The position numbers were made by a program, and so were the translations under genes. Shown here piece after piece: positions 45,764 through 59,095 of a stretch of 64,000 nt of DNA. The stretch's first letter is position 1. Each line of letters opens with the position of its first letter. The stretch is from Paracamarosporium sp. OC-R06-R3 (taxonomy: Eukaryota; Ascomycota; Dothideomycetes; Pleosporales; Didymosphaeriaceae). Location: NCBI GenBank assembly GCA_019828545.1, contig JACVRA010000073.1, forward strand, positions 434,001 through 498,000. Reading direction: 5' to 3'. Under the pieces are notes generated by a model. The model ran no database searches, was not told the DNA's origin, and saw only the letters and a program-made list of their open reading frames with translations.

Positions 45764-47747
45764 TTTTTCTTTGCGCGGTTTGTTTGTTAACGAGTGACTT
45801 GGTATAATTATGAAAACGAATGTGACGGACGAACGACAGGAGCTACGCGCGAAAGAGCGATTATATGTACGAAGGTGCGAAGAGAAGCGACATCAGGCAA
45901 CAGGGACACCGTGCGTTTTTGAGCGCGTAGAATAGGATTCGGGGGGTTCCTTGGTATTGTATGAGCTAAACGTGAAGCAGTTCATGCAAGGGGCTGGGCT
46001 AGACTACATCAGAGCTGGCATGGGTTAATAAGCCAATGATAGCGCCAACCGATGTGTCAAGACCTAACTCGACCAGAAAGGCTTTGCGATCTAATCCAGA
46101 CTTCCGAGTTGTTATACTAATTGCGCTCCAATACGATCATAAATTCCGACGAAATCGTACTACTCGGTTAGTAGCCATGCTAAAAAAGCGTTCAGCCTCA
46201 AACAACCTAGGACTTGAAGATGGACAACTCCTAAACGACTGAGCGCTTGCCGCCGGGCTCGTAATTATTCCACGGCAACCCTGTCACTGCGAACTCCGCG
46301 ACCTTCCTAAGAATGTTTAGTCGACTTGTCCAGGAGTACGTCCCGCAGCAAGCAACTTTCCAATCTCCAAACTATAGCTTAAATTCATCCCGTTAGGGAA
46401 TATGCTCGACTTTATCCGCTTGTTGAGGGCGCTCTTGTCTCCTGCTGTTTGAAGTCACCCCTTGTATTTACCTCCTGTACTTTCGTGGTGACCATGAGCA
46501 CACATTTATCTGTCACAGTACATCCACATGTCTACAATACTATCTTAACGTATCCGGTTCTTCCGTGTGCATATGCGCCTATAATCGCTCTTAAACGTAC
46601 TTCATTCAGCTAAACCCACTGAAACTGGCCATTGTATCGTCTAGCCTCAAGAAGCTTAGGATGACCCGGGATACGATGGTTTCAACCAATAGGACTGCGA
46701 GCTTTTGGATTCTGAGGCTACATGTACTCGAAGCCTTTCAGATGCTGCTGCTACATCAAACTTAAATTGGTGAAATGCCCTGGCATGTCGCCAAGGCTGG
46801 TGAAGCGTCTTTTTTCGACTGTGCCTTTCACACTGCATTTTGAACACGACTACTCAATATCGCCTCCAAGCAAAACTGTCGATCTTCTCCCAGCGTTTGG
46901 GAAGAGATTATGCAACCATAAAAATCGGAGATGACCGCTGGTCACGGTCCGTGAAGCTGGTGGTGATTCGGAACGGAAGCCGTGATGGAAAAGCTATATT
47001 ACTTCGACCTGCAACGCGTCGTCGCCCTAGACTAATTGACGCGTAATCTCCAACACTGGACGGAATTCATCAGAAATAATGGCAGGTAGAGCCGATATAA
47101 GAAACTAGGATGCCGATATCAGCTCGGAATCTCACGTCTTATGCTTCTCGACGGCGCACATCTTTCTCGGCCGCGTGCTGAACTCTGCCCAACAGCCCCA
47201 CCCTTATCTCCCTCTTCCTATCCGCCATCTGCCGTTGAAGACCAGTAAGCCACACAAAATACCCAGACAGCACCCAAAGTGCGGCGTAATCCCATTCCTT
47301 GTTCATTGTCGCACAGCATCCTCACACCTGGGCCTGATTGATTGGGAGCTGCCCCACCTTTATTTTCGCTTCTATTGGCTTGGTTAAAAACAAGCACTCA
47401 TCGCAACCTAGCCCTCGGTACCTCCGTCATCTCTCGGCCCGTTACTCGGTAGCGCGCAATGACCAAGTTATAGTCCCGACGCGGACGAACCGAAACCGAA
47501 ACGAGAAGCGTGCACGTGCTCCGATGCCAGAAAAGGTCGTTGATGTCACTACAACGCATTTCCAGCAAAGTACCAAACAATGTCGGTGCTACGCACGGAG
47601 GACGTAAGGGAGATGGCGGGGTTTGATGATGACGAGATGATATTGGTGGCTGGGTTAGGGGACTTGCTCAGGTACCGTACGTCAGTGGTGATCTGGAGAG
47701 ATCTGGGGTACTTATGTAGTTGGTAGAATGAAGGTCGAGGCATTCTC
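45764..47747. other. gene-poor divergent intergenic region
   Basis: 2 kb with no supported gene. All frames are short (under 95 codons), overlap on both strands and lack starts or splice patterns that build a longer protein. Confidence 0.45.
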
Positions 47748-48855
47748 ATGCATTATCGTATTGCGAGACTTGTGAGCAGGACTTTGCCTGTACGAAATCT
47801 GTGTTTGTCTACACCTACGACTATTGTGATTCGAAGAGCTCCTCTATCGTGTGCACTAGCTATCGAGATGCCGTCTAAAGATGATAAGTACACGGACCCC
47901 GAGCTGAGGAATGAGGTCAAAGAGGAAATTCAGGCGGGTGATAAGGGTGGCGCACCAGGCCAATGGTCGGCGCGGAAGGTGTGTCGTCGCTGCTTGCATA
48001 CTGTTTACGGAGCACTGAGCTGATAATCCGTAGGCTCAGATGATGGCTTCTGAATACAAGAAGCGTGGAGGTGGCTATACTACTGATAAGAAAGATGAAA
48101 GCGCGAAGCATCTCGACAACTGGACGGAAGAAGAGTGGCAGACCAAGGAAGGCAGTGGCTATGCCAAACAGGAAGATGGTACCGAGAAGCGGTATCTGCC
48201 GAAGAAGGCATGGGAGCAGATGAGTGAGAAGGAGAAAAATGAAACAGACGAGAAGAAGCAGAAAGAAAGCCAAAAAGGCAAACAGCATGTTGCCAATACC
48301 GCAAAAGCGAAGAATGCAAGGAAAGACGCGAGTAAAGACAGCGAGGACGAAGAGGCAAGGTCGAAAGGCCATAGTGGTAGGAAGAATGCTAAGGATTGCA
48401 CCGAGCATTGGGAGGACGCACATCACCTTAGAAACGGCCAGAAGGCGTATCAAGACTTCAAGGAGCAGGACCGACACAGCGAGGCTGCATCGGAGGAGTC
48501 CCCGTCGGAATCGGGATCTGCGCACAGTGATGATCAGGAGAGACCGACACCCAAGAAACGCGGACGCGGGGCGAACCAGACAGGGTCCAATAAGAAGCAG
48601 AAGAAGGGCGGCAGCTCAAGCGAACCGAATGGCACGGCAGGTGACAAGACCCGTGTGCCGAAAGTAGGCCAGAAGGTGCAATGGAAGGCCCTTCCAGGGG
48701 TTGTTGACGGGGAAGTGGTCGAAGTCGTGTACGAGCAGAAGACGGTCGAGGGGAAGACGGTCAAGGCCAGCAAGGAGGATCCACGGATCGTGCTCAAAAG
48801 CAGCTCTTCCGGCAAGATAGCCGTCCACAAACCGGAAGCGGTCTACTTTGATTAG
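47748..48855 (+). CDS. DUF5872 / hypervirulence-associated Tudor domain protein
   Basis: Two exons (47748 or 47868..47978, and 48034..48855) join in phase 0 (GQWSARK then AQMMASEYKKRGGGY). From the inner ATG at 47868 the protein has 310 aa. Its N-terminal 75 residues resemble DUF5872 (YTDPELRNEVKEEIQAGDKG). Then comes a long Lys/Glu-rich disordered middle with nuclear-type basic runs (KKRGRG, KKQKKGG). The C-terminal about 60 residues (VGQKVQWKALPGVVDGEVVE ... ILL-type beta strands ... AVHKPEAVYF) match the Tudor-like domain named for hypervirulence-associated proteins. An in-frame ATG at 47748 adds 40 residues rich in Arg/Ser/Thr without acids until the end, resembling a mitochondrial presequence. 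Which start is used is unknown; the molecular role of both domains is unknown. Confidence 0.82.
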
Positions 48856-50222
48856 TGGTAGGAGGCGGTGGCCGACGGCGGCGCTACCCTTGTATGCTGT
48901 GGGAGGGTCCGAATGTGGCTGCGCGTTTACGGGACTATCAGAACACGCGGGAGCCGGCACAGTGTGTCCGGTGTCTGCCAACGTGCATTGGCGTGCCGCG
49001 GCGTCCTGATGGGGTCTGTGTATGCAAGTGTCATAAGATGATGTCTGCTTCAATAAAACTTAGTCAATTTTTTTTGACGTAGTGTGCACTCTCATGCAGC
49101 GTGGCGATTATCGACAGGCACAAGTAGGTCGTCTGACGGTGTTTGGTGCATATTGGGGAATAAGGATGACCGTTGAAAGACCGAGGGCGAGCGAAAGAGG
49201 GACAGGGAGGGCGTCCACGATTGACGAGTGGTCTCGTCAGCTTCCCGCCAGCCCGTTCCCCAGGTCTTGGAAGCGGAATAGGATTGGATGAGTGCGGAAG
49301 AGTAATAAGGCCCCACCACGCCATGGTGTAGGATGACCGCAGGGTGGTCGGCTTGGTGCATTAGCGGGTCGTCTGGATTGCTACGACGGCCAAGCTGGAC
49401 GTGGAGAGCTGCATGCATTGCTGCAGCAGCATGTCGAGGAAACGGTCGTACAGGGTAGCTGAGAGAGAGAGCAGCAATGTTGTGCAACGTGCAGCAGGAC
49501 TGTGCTCAGGCTGGAGGGACTCGGCGGTGGCGTTAGGGACGAGTCACGGCATCAGCAGTGAATCGCAAGGTTACCCACGACGGCACGCATGATGGCATAG
49601 CTATGTATGCAGCTCAGCGGAGGCAGAAAAGCGGGTGTTGGTGTTGGAACAATCCCGGGCCCCTCGTGCAAGCAGCAGTGGTCTGGGTCATGCGCGCCGC
49701 GGAGGTCGGATGGAAGCCGATGCAGAGCAGGTCCGACTCGCACCGAGGAAAAAAGCAGGGTGAAACACGGTGGAATGTGGTCGCGAGGAACACAGGCGAG
49801 CACTGGGCAGCATGCAGGCCGCGCAGCCCGCGAGTGTGACGCATGGGGACTCCCAGCAGCGCGCCATGCCCAATCAGCGCGGCGCCAGCATCGCCTATGC
49901 TTTGTGCCTTCAACTGACCCCTCTCGTCGTCTCCTGCTCTCACCACGCCCAAATTTTTTGACGCGGGACGCCCGCTCGCACCCTTCGCTCCCCACCGCCT
50001 CAATCGCCACGCCCGCACGCGATGCGCCTTTTCTAGCTGCCTGCCCAAGGTGGACACGCCGTGCGCTGCACTGGGGACCCCAAGTCTGCCAGCGCCGCCC
50101 GCTCAGAGAAGCCTCGCCGGTCCCCATCACCATGGTCCTGGCCGCCGTGCCCACATAGCCCATACATCACGAGCCCGCGGGCACGTCACCCAGCACCGGA
50201 GCCTGTCCAAGAGAAAGCCGCA
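48856..50222. other. long region upstream of RIM15
   Basis: 1.37 kb, GC-rich in its second half, with many short overlapping frames on both strands. It likely holds the promoter and perhaps a long leader of RIM15. No separate gene is supported. Confidence 0.45.
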
Positions 50223-53200
50223 ATGGCCGACCAGCCCAAGCCTGCCACACTGGCCCCGCCGGCCGTGACGGCCCTCAAGAAGGAAGCCGCCGCCAACCTC
50301 ATGCAGCGCGTCCACATGGAGCGAACCGTCAGCGAGGACATGCGGAACGAGCGCGAAGACCTCAAGGAGGCTGCCGAGCATAGCATGAACGTCATCATGG
50401 ACCTGGGCCTGGACGGCAAGATACGCTATGTCAGCGCCTCGTGGAAGGATGTCGTTGGCACCACCCCGGAGGATGTTGTGGGCAAGTCCGTGTCCGATTT
50501 GCTGCTCGACGACCCCCACCAGTTTGCCGAGACGGTGGAGTCAATCAAGCAGGACGACTCCCGCAGTCACATCACCCGTTTTTCCATGCGTCTGGGGCCG
50601 CTCTCGATCTTGAGACGGAAGCGGTCCAAGCAGTCCGAGTGCGGCGAGCAGCAGCAGGAGTGTGCCCTCGAAACCCCGCCAAGCGAGGAGGACGAAGAGC
50701 AGATTATCAATCTCGAAGCTCAAGGCATCATGGTCTATGACCGGACGACCGGCGAGGAGAGTCATGTAGGCCATACGCAGCCCGTTCTTAGATACCATGA
50801 CTAACTTGAGCAGACAATGTGGATGATTCGACCTGCCGTGATTCGCGAAGTGACCATCGACCTGCCAGAAGTGCTTGTAGAATCGCTCGGTGTCGGCGCT
50901 GAGATGCTCGCACATTATCTCACTGGTCTAGCCGAGACAGCTGCTAATGATCCCGGTAATCATCCGCCGCCTCTGCCTGTACTCTGCCGCATCTGTGAGC
51001 GCCAGATCACACCATGGTGGTTCGAGAAGCACACCGACTTGTGCCTGCAAGAGCACCGCGCAGAGATGGACGTGCAGATGGCGCAAGAGGCTCTCGCCGA
51101 ACATCGGAACGCTATTGTCAAGGTGCTCGATGCTTTGGAAGCGCAGTCGCGACCTACACGGGCGACCTCTACCGAACTAGTCCAGCCACCGCAGCCCCCG
51201 GAGTACAAGGGCGCTATTATTCAGCCCACCTCGACGCCTTCTTCAGGGACACCATCAGGACGTAATTCCCCGGCTTCTCCACCCTCTAGGTCACGAGATC
51301 GATCAACTGGGTTTGGCCACCATCGTGCACGGTCTTTCGCTGTGCGTCGTCCGCTAGCCCGTATTGTGGAGCTCGTTCTCGACCTCTGCGACACAGCTGT
51401 TGAGATCAATACCCCTGCCATTAAAGATAATACTCGATCACAGTCTGTCGCCGAGATTCGTACTCAGTCTCCTCAGTCCGAAAACCGCATATCCCAGGTA
51501 CTCCAATGGCAGTCACCAACCGCCGGATCAGCAGACCATTGTGAGGGTTTGAAGATGCTTTGTGAAGACACAAACAAGCTAGCACGAGCGAAGATCGATG
51601 CCATCTTCCGTCACCGACGAATCCTAGAGTACTCGGAACGCATCCGAGTGGAATTCGACCTCCTTGTTCAGGAGTGCATAGAGGCCGCTATGGAGAAGGC
51701 TGCTCGTATAGCCGCAGGTGAGGATAGTTCCTCTGAAGATGAACAACAGCAACAAGACGAGACCCCTCTCGAAACACCAGATTTCCCTACAGGCGAGGAA
51801 GGAATCTTTCCTGGCTCGTTTGATGCACCCTCAGCAATGGCCCAAGCTCTCCGCAACGCATCTGATCCTTCCTTGTCTGCTCGAATTAGTCGGAGGGAGT
51901 CGTCAGTGGCAGGCTCGACCAGGTCAAGTAGTCCTCGCGGAGGCGCCCAAACACCACGTTCGCATGTTGGAGCAATCGCCATTCCCTCCCAGAACAAGAG
52001 ACACTCCATGCATTTCGAAAGTGATGCAGGTGGAGAGAGCGATAGCAGTGTAAGATCTTCGGTTTTGTCAGGTCCCAGACGTGCAGAGTCTCCCTCTTCC
52101 GAGCTTGGTTTGAGTAGAATGGCGAGTTCGAGGGAGCGAAAACGCAAGAGCCTGATCTTGCCGTCTGTCATGTCGACCAGTCGGCAGCATTCTCCGGCGC
52201 GGCCAATGGTGACTCCTTCATCACCACTACGCATGAGTAAACCACGCATACCCAGTGGAGTCGAAGCCTTGCAATCCCCGATAACGTCGCCTGTGTTGAC
52301 CACAACGGAATTTTCTTCACCTGCCATAGTACCAATCCATCACCACCGTCGACAATCTTCCACCGCTGGGTCTGATGGTCCCAGACCTATCTCGCCTCGA
52401 CTAGCCCCCGTCAGCCAGCCACAGCCGCGTGCAGTGCCGCCTTCGATCAAGGATTTTGAGATAATTAAGCCTATCAGTAAAGGAGCTTTCGGTAGCGTCT
52501 ACCTGGCCAAGAAGAAGTCGACTGGAGAGTACTATGCGATCAAGGTTCTGAAAAAGGCAGATATGGTTGCTAAAAATCAGGTCACCAATGTCAAAGCAGA
52601 AAGGGCCATCATGATGTGGCAGGGTGAGAGCGACTTCGTTGCTAAGCTTTATTGGACATTCTCAAGCAAAGACTACCTGTACCTTGTCATGGAGTATCTC
52701 AACGGTGGCGATTGCGCTTCATTGATCAAGGTGCTCGGTTCGCTTCCCGAGGATTGGGCGAAGAAATATTTGGCTGAGGTTGTGCTTGGCGTTGAGCATC
52801 TGCATAGCCGTAGTATTGTCCATCGCGACTTGAAGCCAGATAACCTTCTCATAGACCAGAAAGGTCACCTAAAACTGACTGATTTTGGCCTCTCTCGCAT
52901 GGGTCTGATAGGTCGTCAAAAGAGAGCTCTCAACAACAAGTCTGCCGAGCCGGTACCAGACCTGCTAAAGTCCGGACCTTTCCATCGCGCTACCTCCGTC
53001 GGTTCTTCGCGCTCTGCGTCATTTGATCTGAATCCGTCTCCGTCACAGACACCGAGTATGACACCAGCGCTTGCAGGAGATATCGGCCAGCCATCGTATT
53101 TCAGCTTAAACCGCGATAACTCACATCGTGAACCATCCAGGAGAACATCAGGAAACCGGAGTGACAGCGGAGACAGCGATGCGTTACAGGCAATGTTCCG

Positions 53201-56072
53201 TCGCTTTTCAATCATGGACGAACAATCCATTAGCCAAGCGCGGGCGCGATCGCCAATCGAAGAAGAGACGTACAGTGACGAAGGCTCCCCAGATCTATTC
53301 CCTTTAGCTCCTACAATCAGCCAATCCACTTCTGCTCAAAATAGTACACCACCGCTTCCTTCGGCTATGCCACCTCCACCCATGGCTCTCTTCGACCCCG
53401 AAGACAATAACCGTAGGTTTGTTGGTACCCCTGACTATTTGGCACCTGAGACGATTGCCGGCAGTGGCCAAGACGAGGTCAGCGATTGGTGGTCCTTGGG
53501 ATGTATACTCTTTGAGTGTCTTTATGGCTACCCTCCGTTTCACGCTGATACTCCTGATGAAGTCTTCCAGAACATCCTAGCGCGTAGGATCGACTGGCCA
53601 GAAGATGACGAAGATTACGGGATATCTGAAGAAGCCAAGGACCTCATGAACCGGCTCTTATGTATCGATCCTGCTAGACGACTTGGCGCTAACATGGAAG
53701 ATAAGTTTGCCAGTGGTGGAGAAGAAATCCGTAATCACCCCTGGTTCGCAGATGTGAATTGGAAAAGTCTTCGCGATGACGAAGCATCTTTCATCCCAGC
53801 ACCCGAGAATCCCGAGGATACTGAATACTTCGACACTAGAGGAGCTGCTATGGCTAACTTTGCACCGGAGTTTGAAGATCAGAGCACTTCCTCAGCAAAC
53901 ACACCTAGCCAGGATTACCCAGACCGACCTCACGATGCGTTATCTCGTGTTCGCTCGCAGATTAGTGTCACCACGATGAAACGCGGCCTGATCCCATTAC
54001 ATATACCTGCGCATGTTCGCGAAGGCAGAACAAGGAGGCTTAGTGAGCCCATGGTCACTGATGACTTTGGCAATTTCAGTTACAAAAATCTCCCAGTGTT
54101 GGAGAAAGCGAACAAGGACGTCATCCAGAAGCTGCGCGCCGAAGCGATGCAGTCGCAGAGCAAATCAAACTCTGCGGTGCAATCCCCGACCGTAACCTCT
54201 CCATCACCATCCTTAGAGTCTAGCCCCATGGTTCCAGGCACACTCAAACGTACTCTATCGACGAATAAACCCACAGGCCGCCCTTCGTCCCCATCCATTA
54301 GCGGTCATAACTCTTCTCCTAGCAGGGGCTCTCAGCCTTCGTCTCCCCTACTGGTTCAGTTTAGCACGGGCCAACATCACGAACGACGTAAAACATCAGC
54401 CAGCAGTTCATCGACCTTGGCGCATGCACTGGGTAATCCATCATCCCTCCAGCCAGGCACGTTTTTCGAAGGGCCACGTCTATCCGGTTTGCGTCCATCT
54501 CCCGATGCGATATCACCAATAAAGCTCGTCAAAACACCTTCTGCCATGTCAGCCTCGTTTTCTGAGAAAGGTGTCCCTGGGCAACGTCAAAGCTCGTTTG
54601 GACATACGAGCGTTCCGTCTCCTCGTACACGATCACAAACCATTGGCTCGCAAGAAGGAGACGTCGTTCGAGACCTACTTCCTAGCCACCACAAGCGCAG
54701 AAGTCAAGTTCTTGATGTCTCTCCTTCATCATCCGATACAGAAGACACTCGTGCTAAAGCACTTCTCCGTGTGCAAAGGCGAAGACAAAGCTCTCGGCGT
54801 TTATCTCAGATCTCTCTTGCGGATGGGCCGATATTCCGACCTCTGGATGTGTTAGTATGCGAGGACCATCCTGTCTCCCGTTTGGTGATGGAGAAGCTTC
54901 TTGAAAAATTGCGCTGCCGCACACTGACCGTCACAAATGGGTCGGAAGCTGTCCGCTATGCCATGGGCGAAGTGAAGTTTGATATCATCATGATGGAATT
55001 CAAACTCCCACAAGTCAACGGTGCGGATGTTGCACGTATGATCCGGGATACGAAGAACGCAAACTCGAATACTCCTATCGTTGCAGTGACCGGCTACCTC
55101 AAAGAACTGCAAGCTCCACATCATTTCGATGCACTCATCCAGAAGCCTCCTACGATTGCGAAATTGTCAGACACTCTGGGTAAACTGTGCCAATGGAAGC
55201 AGCCTCCGCCTAACTGGACTCCCGCCTCTAGTATATTTCCGACATTGATGCCGTCCAACCTTCGTCAAGAATCGTCTCGACAGGATGGTAGCCCAACCTC
55301 CAATTCATCGGGCTTTCCACCAGTACCTTCGGGCAGCTACCGTGGCTCTAGCCGAGAAGACTCGATCAGCTCAAGCTTCTTCGGCGACAATGACAGTCGC
55401 ACTGGAGATGACGTGCCTGTCATTATTGCACGTCACAACAATGATGATTGGCGCGAGCGGGATCTAGCTCGAGAAATGAGTGGCTTGGGCATATCCGAAG
55501 ATGCAGCTCACGTCGATCCCCTGGTGGGGCAGAAATTGTCTGTCCCGCATGACCTTCAACCCCACGAATCTGCACCGGCTGCTTTGGAAGATCCAACGAT
55601 TCGACGACAACCTTCGGCCGAGTTGGTTGGAGCGAAACGGCGTGTCATTGGAACGCGAAAGCACGAGTCAGCTGAATCGGGTGACGACGAAGATGACGAA
55701 CTGGGCAACGTCAATGTCCGCGCAAAGAGTCCTAAGACACGACCAAAATCGTCTTCGAAGCTTGGTATCGAAATGATGCGAACGAACAGCAGGGGCAGCG
55801 TCATCTCCGTCGAAGACGTCGCAGCAAACGAGTCGATACTGCCTTCTTCCCCACCTCCAGCCATTTCAGAGGATCGCACTGCCGAAGAGCGTGAGGATTC
55901 GTCTCACGTTCCTGCAGCTACGCTTACACCACCTGAGATTTTCCCCCTTGCACCTGGAGAGAAGGTCGAAGAGATAGAGATCGACATGGTGACACCGAAA
56001 GCGAACCAGAAGCAATCGGAGGAGCGGGACCCTGATCCTACCCCGCGAGCCAACACATCGCCTGGTCCTTAG
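50223..56072 (+). CDS. RIM15: Rim15-type serine/threonine kinase with PAS and receiver domains
   Basis: Greatwall-related AGC kinase that, when TOR/PKA signalling falls, drives quiescence, stress resistance and sporulation. First in-frame ATG is at 50223; exons 50223..50765 and 50814..56072 give 1933 aa. A PAS-like domain lies at about residues 50-120 (NVIMDLGLDGKIRYVSASWK). A C2HC finger follows near 240 (CRICERQITPWWFEKHTDLC). The kinase starts near 726 (ISKGAFGSVYLAKKKSTGEYYAIKVLKK), with HRDLKPDN near 851 and DFGLSR near 871. GTPDYLAPE comes only near 1052: the roughly 180-residue Ser-rich insert in the activation segment is typical of this family. A C-terminal receiver domain spans about 1526-1640 (VLVCEDHPVS ... 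IIMMEFKLPQVNG). Its phosphoacceptor aspartate is replaced by Glu, so normal phosphorelay is unlikely. Ser/Pro-rich disordered regions link the domains. Confidence 0.95.
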
Positions 56073-57776
56073 GTGCTTCCCGCCCTTGATCCTTGTTTTC
56101 GATAAACCACATCTGTTGTGTGCGCATCACCGATGATCTCCTTCCTTACTCAAATTTCCTTTATTTATTGCCTTCCTGTTCTGAGCGTGGTGTTGGGGGT
56201 GTTCCTAAAGGTAGTGCACCTGGGAAACATGTTCTGACTTTTGTTCTGTTTGGCGGTTTGGTCTCGGCGTTTTTGCATTTACATTGAAGCGCTCACAGAG
56301 CGAGTTGTTCGGCATGTGCATAGTTGGTGTGTGTGTGAGAGCAGATGTCGATTTGAGATCTCAAATTGTGCGTGTGTGTGCTTCTCATGTCGCTTCAGTT
56401 CACCGCCTAATTGGCTTGTTATATATTACTTTGGCTTTATCCTTGTCTCCTACGTACGGATTTTCTTTTGTAATGAGTGGGCTGGAATATTTGGTCGTTC
56501 ACAGACTGGGAGAATGGGATGGGTGGGTCAAATTTGTCGTTCGTTAGTTTGCTTGTTTTACTTGCTGTATACCCGGTGGATTTGGTGGGCTGGCTGAATT
56601 CTCGTCGGGTTGCATCAGACTATCACTCGCTTTTTCTCTTGGCTTGCTTTGTTTTGCTATTGGGCATCGTCTGCGATATCACCGCTCATTATTATCATCA
56701 GATTGGGCCGCGGCTGGTCTTGGTACTGTTTTCTTTGATGTTTTGGGTGCGTGGGTGGTTGGTTGGTAGGATGGACGGAAAAGCAAAAGTTCTAGATTGG
56801 GACTCGTGCTGAAAGATTGGGATGGGGGTATATTGGATAGGGTGGAGGATAGAATGAAATAATTTTTTTTTCGTGCGGCGGAGAATGTGTGCTTTGATGT
56901 TGATGATGTGCGATGTGATGTGCGCCGCGTGTGAGTATGGTTCCTTCCACAACCAGAGATTAAAAGCTGTGAGTAGATTTGTGGTGTCTGCTTTCATATT
57001 CTGCATATGTGGGCTTCTATGTTGATGAAGCGGCCGTTGTGTGATCATCGAACATGCACTTCTTCTCATGTGCTCTCACTCCATAGCAACAGGGGTTTTC
57101 GGTGTATTCATGATCGAGCTCGGGGCGTTATTACGTCCTCTATCTGCTCGACTCTCTTGATTGTGGGCTTAACCTTTATCCGCATAGCTTGTTCTTGTGG
57201 CGGTACCGTTGTATTCGCGTTTAGTCACCGTCACAGGGGGCAGGAGTCTGAACTAGATAAGCTGTTGACAGCGTCAATTCGACCAACCGATAGACATTTG
57301 TGTGGATAATTGTCAAGGGACAGGGAAAATATGCTACGCTTCGTACATTGTGTTGTCACGCAAAGCCTAGCACATCGTGTTACCGCAGAATAAGTGACAC
57401 AGTGGCCTGAGCAATGGGCCGAGTGGTCTTACCACTCTTGATAACGTAGAAGACTAAATGACTGCGCGCGAGAATAGCTACCAGCGTCAACGTACAGGGA
57501 TAAACATCAGCAGAAGAAGAGGAATCTATCACGAAGCTATGCGCGATAAAAAAGATATAACATGATACTGTTTAATCAAACAAAACTCCGACCTAAAGGG
57601 ACTAAGCTATAGGTATCTCTGTCCATTACTCCAATTCCAATGCCTAAATATACATGTTTAGTACACGCTGCGCTAAGACGCCGATGTTCGTAGTAATGCT
57701 CGTCCTAACGCCCTTTTCCGCTAATGCAATCATCCGAAACCCTCCAACAATAATCGTGAATCAGGAATCACCCCAA
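56073..57776. other. convergent intergenic region
   Basis: 1.7 kb between the stops of RIM15 and the mitochondrial orphan. T/G-rich from 56,100 to 56,860, then AT-rich; consistent with 3' UTRs and spacer. No gene is supported. Confidence 0.45.
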
Positions 57777-59095
57777 TCAAAAACCACCTCTTGGCCTCTG
57801 CTCATATTGAGTCATGCTCCGTACCCTTGAGTTCAGCATAACGTACTTCGAAATGCGCGGGTCGTACAATGCGGTTACATCCAAGGTCATCTTCGCTTTG
57901 CTGCCGATGATTTCGACTAGGCCAGATACGATGAACGTCCCTCGTGGTGGCTCAACATGCATGTGCTTGTGGTGTTTCCGGAACATCTGGCGGAAATATG
58001 AGAGGTCCATGGTTGGAACTTGTGTTGGGTCGGGGAGGGTCAAGCCGAGCTTTTCCAAGGCGGGATTTGCGGGTACAGCCGGCGATGGAGGTTGAGCCTG
58101 CTTCTCGGCGTCTGCAGGTGCAGGTGGCACTGGCCTGGATGGAGCAGAGGGCATTTGTGTAGGTGATGTTGGCGTAACAGGAGGGGTGGGGAGTCCTCTT
58201 AGTATGCCCTGCGCTGTCGATGGCTTGGAGTTTCCTTCAAGCCCAGTGTACCTCCTAAAATTTTGCCACGAGGCGAGCAACCTCCTCTTCATATCGTAGT
58301 ACACGGAGTTCGCGACGGTTGTCGGCATGAGCATATTTGCCAACTTTTTGTGATGCAACTGGTCGACCGGCTTTGTAGTTATCCTGAAGGTGAGATCTTC
58401 CATAAGCTCTATGCCTGGCCGTTCGTACTCTATCGGCGGCCCATCTGGGAATTTGACCTCGATCCAGACGGCGCCCTTCTTAGGGTCGATCTTCCCGAGA
58501 AGCAAGGCGTAACGTGGATTTTTAGTGGCCATGTCCCGCACCATTGAAACTAATTCCATTCTGATCTTGTCCATTCGTTGTCGGTCTGGTGCTAATCGAA
58601 GAAATATTTCCCATTCCGGGTCCGAGCCTCTGTAGAACGTTCTTGGTCTGGGTCGTGAGAAGCCGGTGGGGAAGAACAACAAGCCCTCATCTTCTTCCTC
58701 GTCCTCTTCGTCGTCATATTCATCCTCTTCCTCGTCTGTTATCTCTCGTCCGCCGTGCTCATCTGCGTCCTCCTGTGGTATAGACGGTCGTCGCACGTGC
58801 CGATATTGCTGTGGCTCTCCCTCTTCTTCTATTTCCTCGTCAAGCCAATCAAGAAATTTCCAAATCCCTACAGCAACTACTGCGGAGCCCGCCAGACGCC
58901 TACAAAGAGGTCAGAATAGCGCAGTCCAAACTCATGGCAACGAACTCACGATTTGGTTAAGAAGCGCTTTTGTATGCGCACTCTCTGAACTCGTATCGCG
59001 TTGTCGCCATCGTGGGCGGCCGATTTAACGACAGCAGATGTGGGAATGCGCCTGAAGAGAGAGAAGCTCCTTCGGAAGACTTGCGGCCTGAACAT
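57777..59095 (-). CDS. Mitochondrial membrane protein of unknown function, 422 aa
   Basis: Exons 58950..59095 and 57777..58899 (50-nt intron, GTGAGT to TGTAG) give 422 aa. The first exon encodes an Arg/Ser/Phe-rich start without acids (MFRPQVFRRSFSLFRRIPTS), a textbook mitochondrial presequence. A short hydrophobic stretch follows (LAGSAVVAVGIWKFLDWL, about residues 51-68), likely one inner-membrane helix. Next is a dense acidic tract (EEEDEYDDEEDEEEDEG, about 104-120). A folded part follows (RMDKIRMELVSMVRDMATKN; VWIEVKFPDGPP), then a Pro/Ala linker and a conserved-looking C-terminal domain (FRQMFRKHHKHMHVEPPRGT). I recognise no named family. It shares a 295-nt promoter region with the DUF3844 gene. 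Confidence 0.8.

Noticed and set aside
45129..45797. plus-strand frames opposite the GPI-anchored protein gene
   Set aside because: They are antisense shadows; the minus-strand frame has signal peptide, cysteines and GPI tail.
49607..50158. 183-codon frame just before RIM15
   Set aside because: Arg/Ser/Pro/Ala-rich composition and a 147-codon frame on the opposite strand mark it as GC-driven noncoding sequence.
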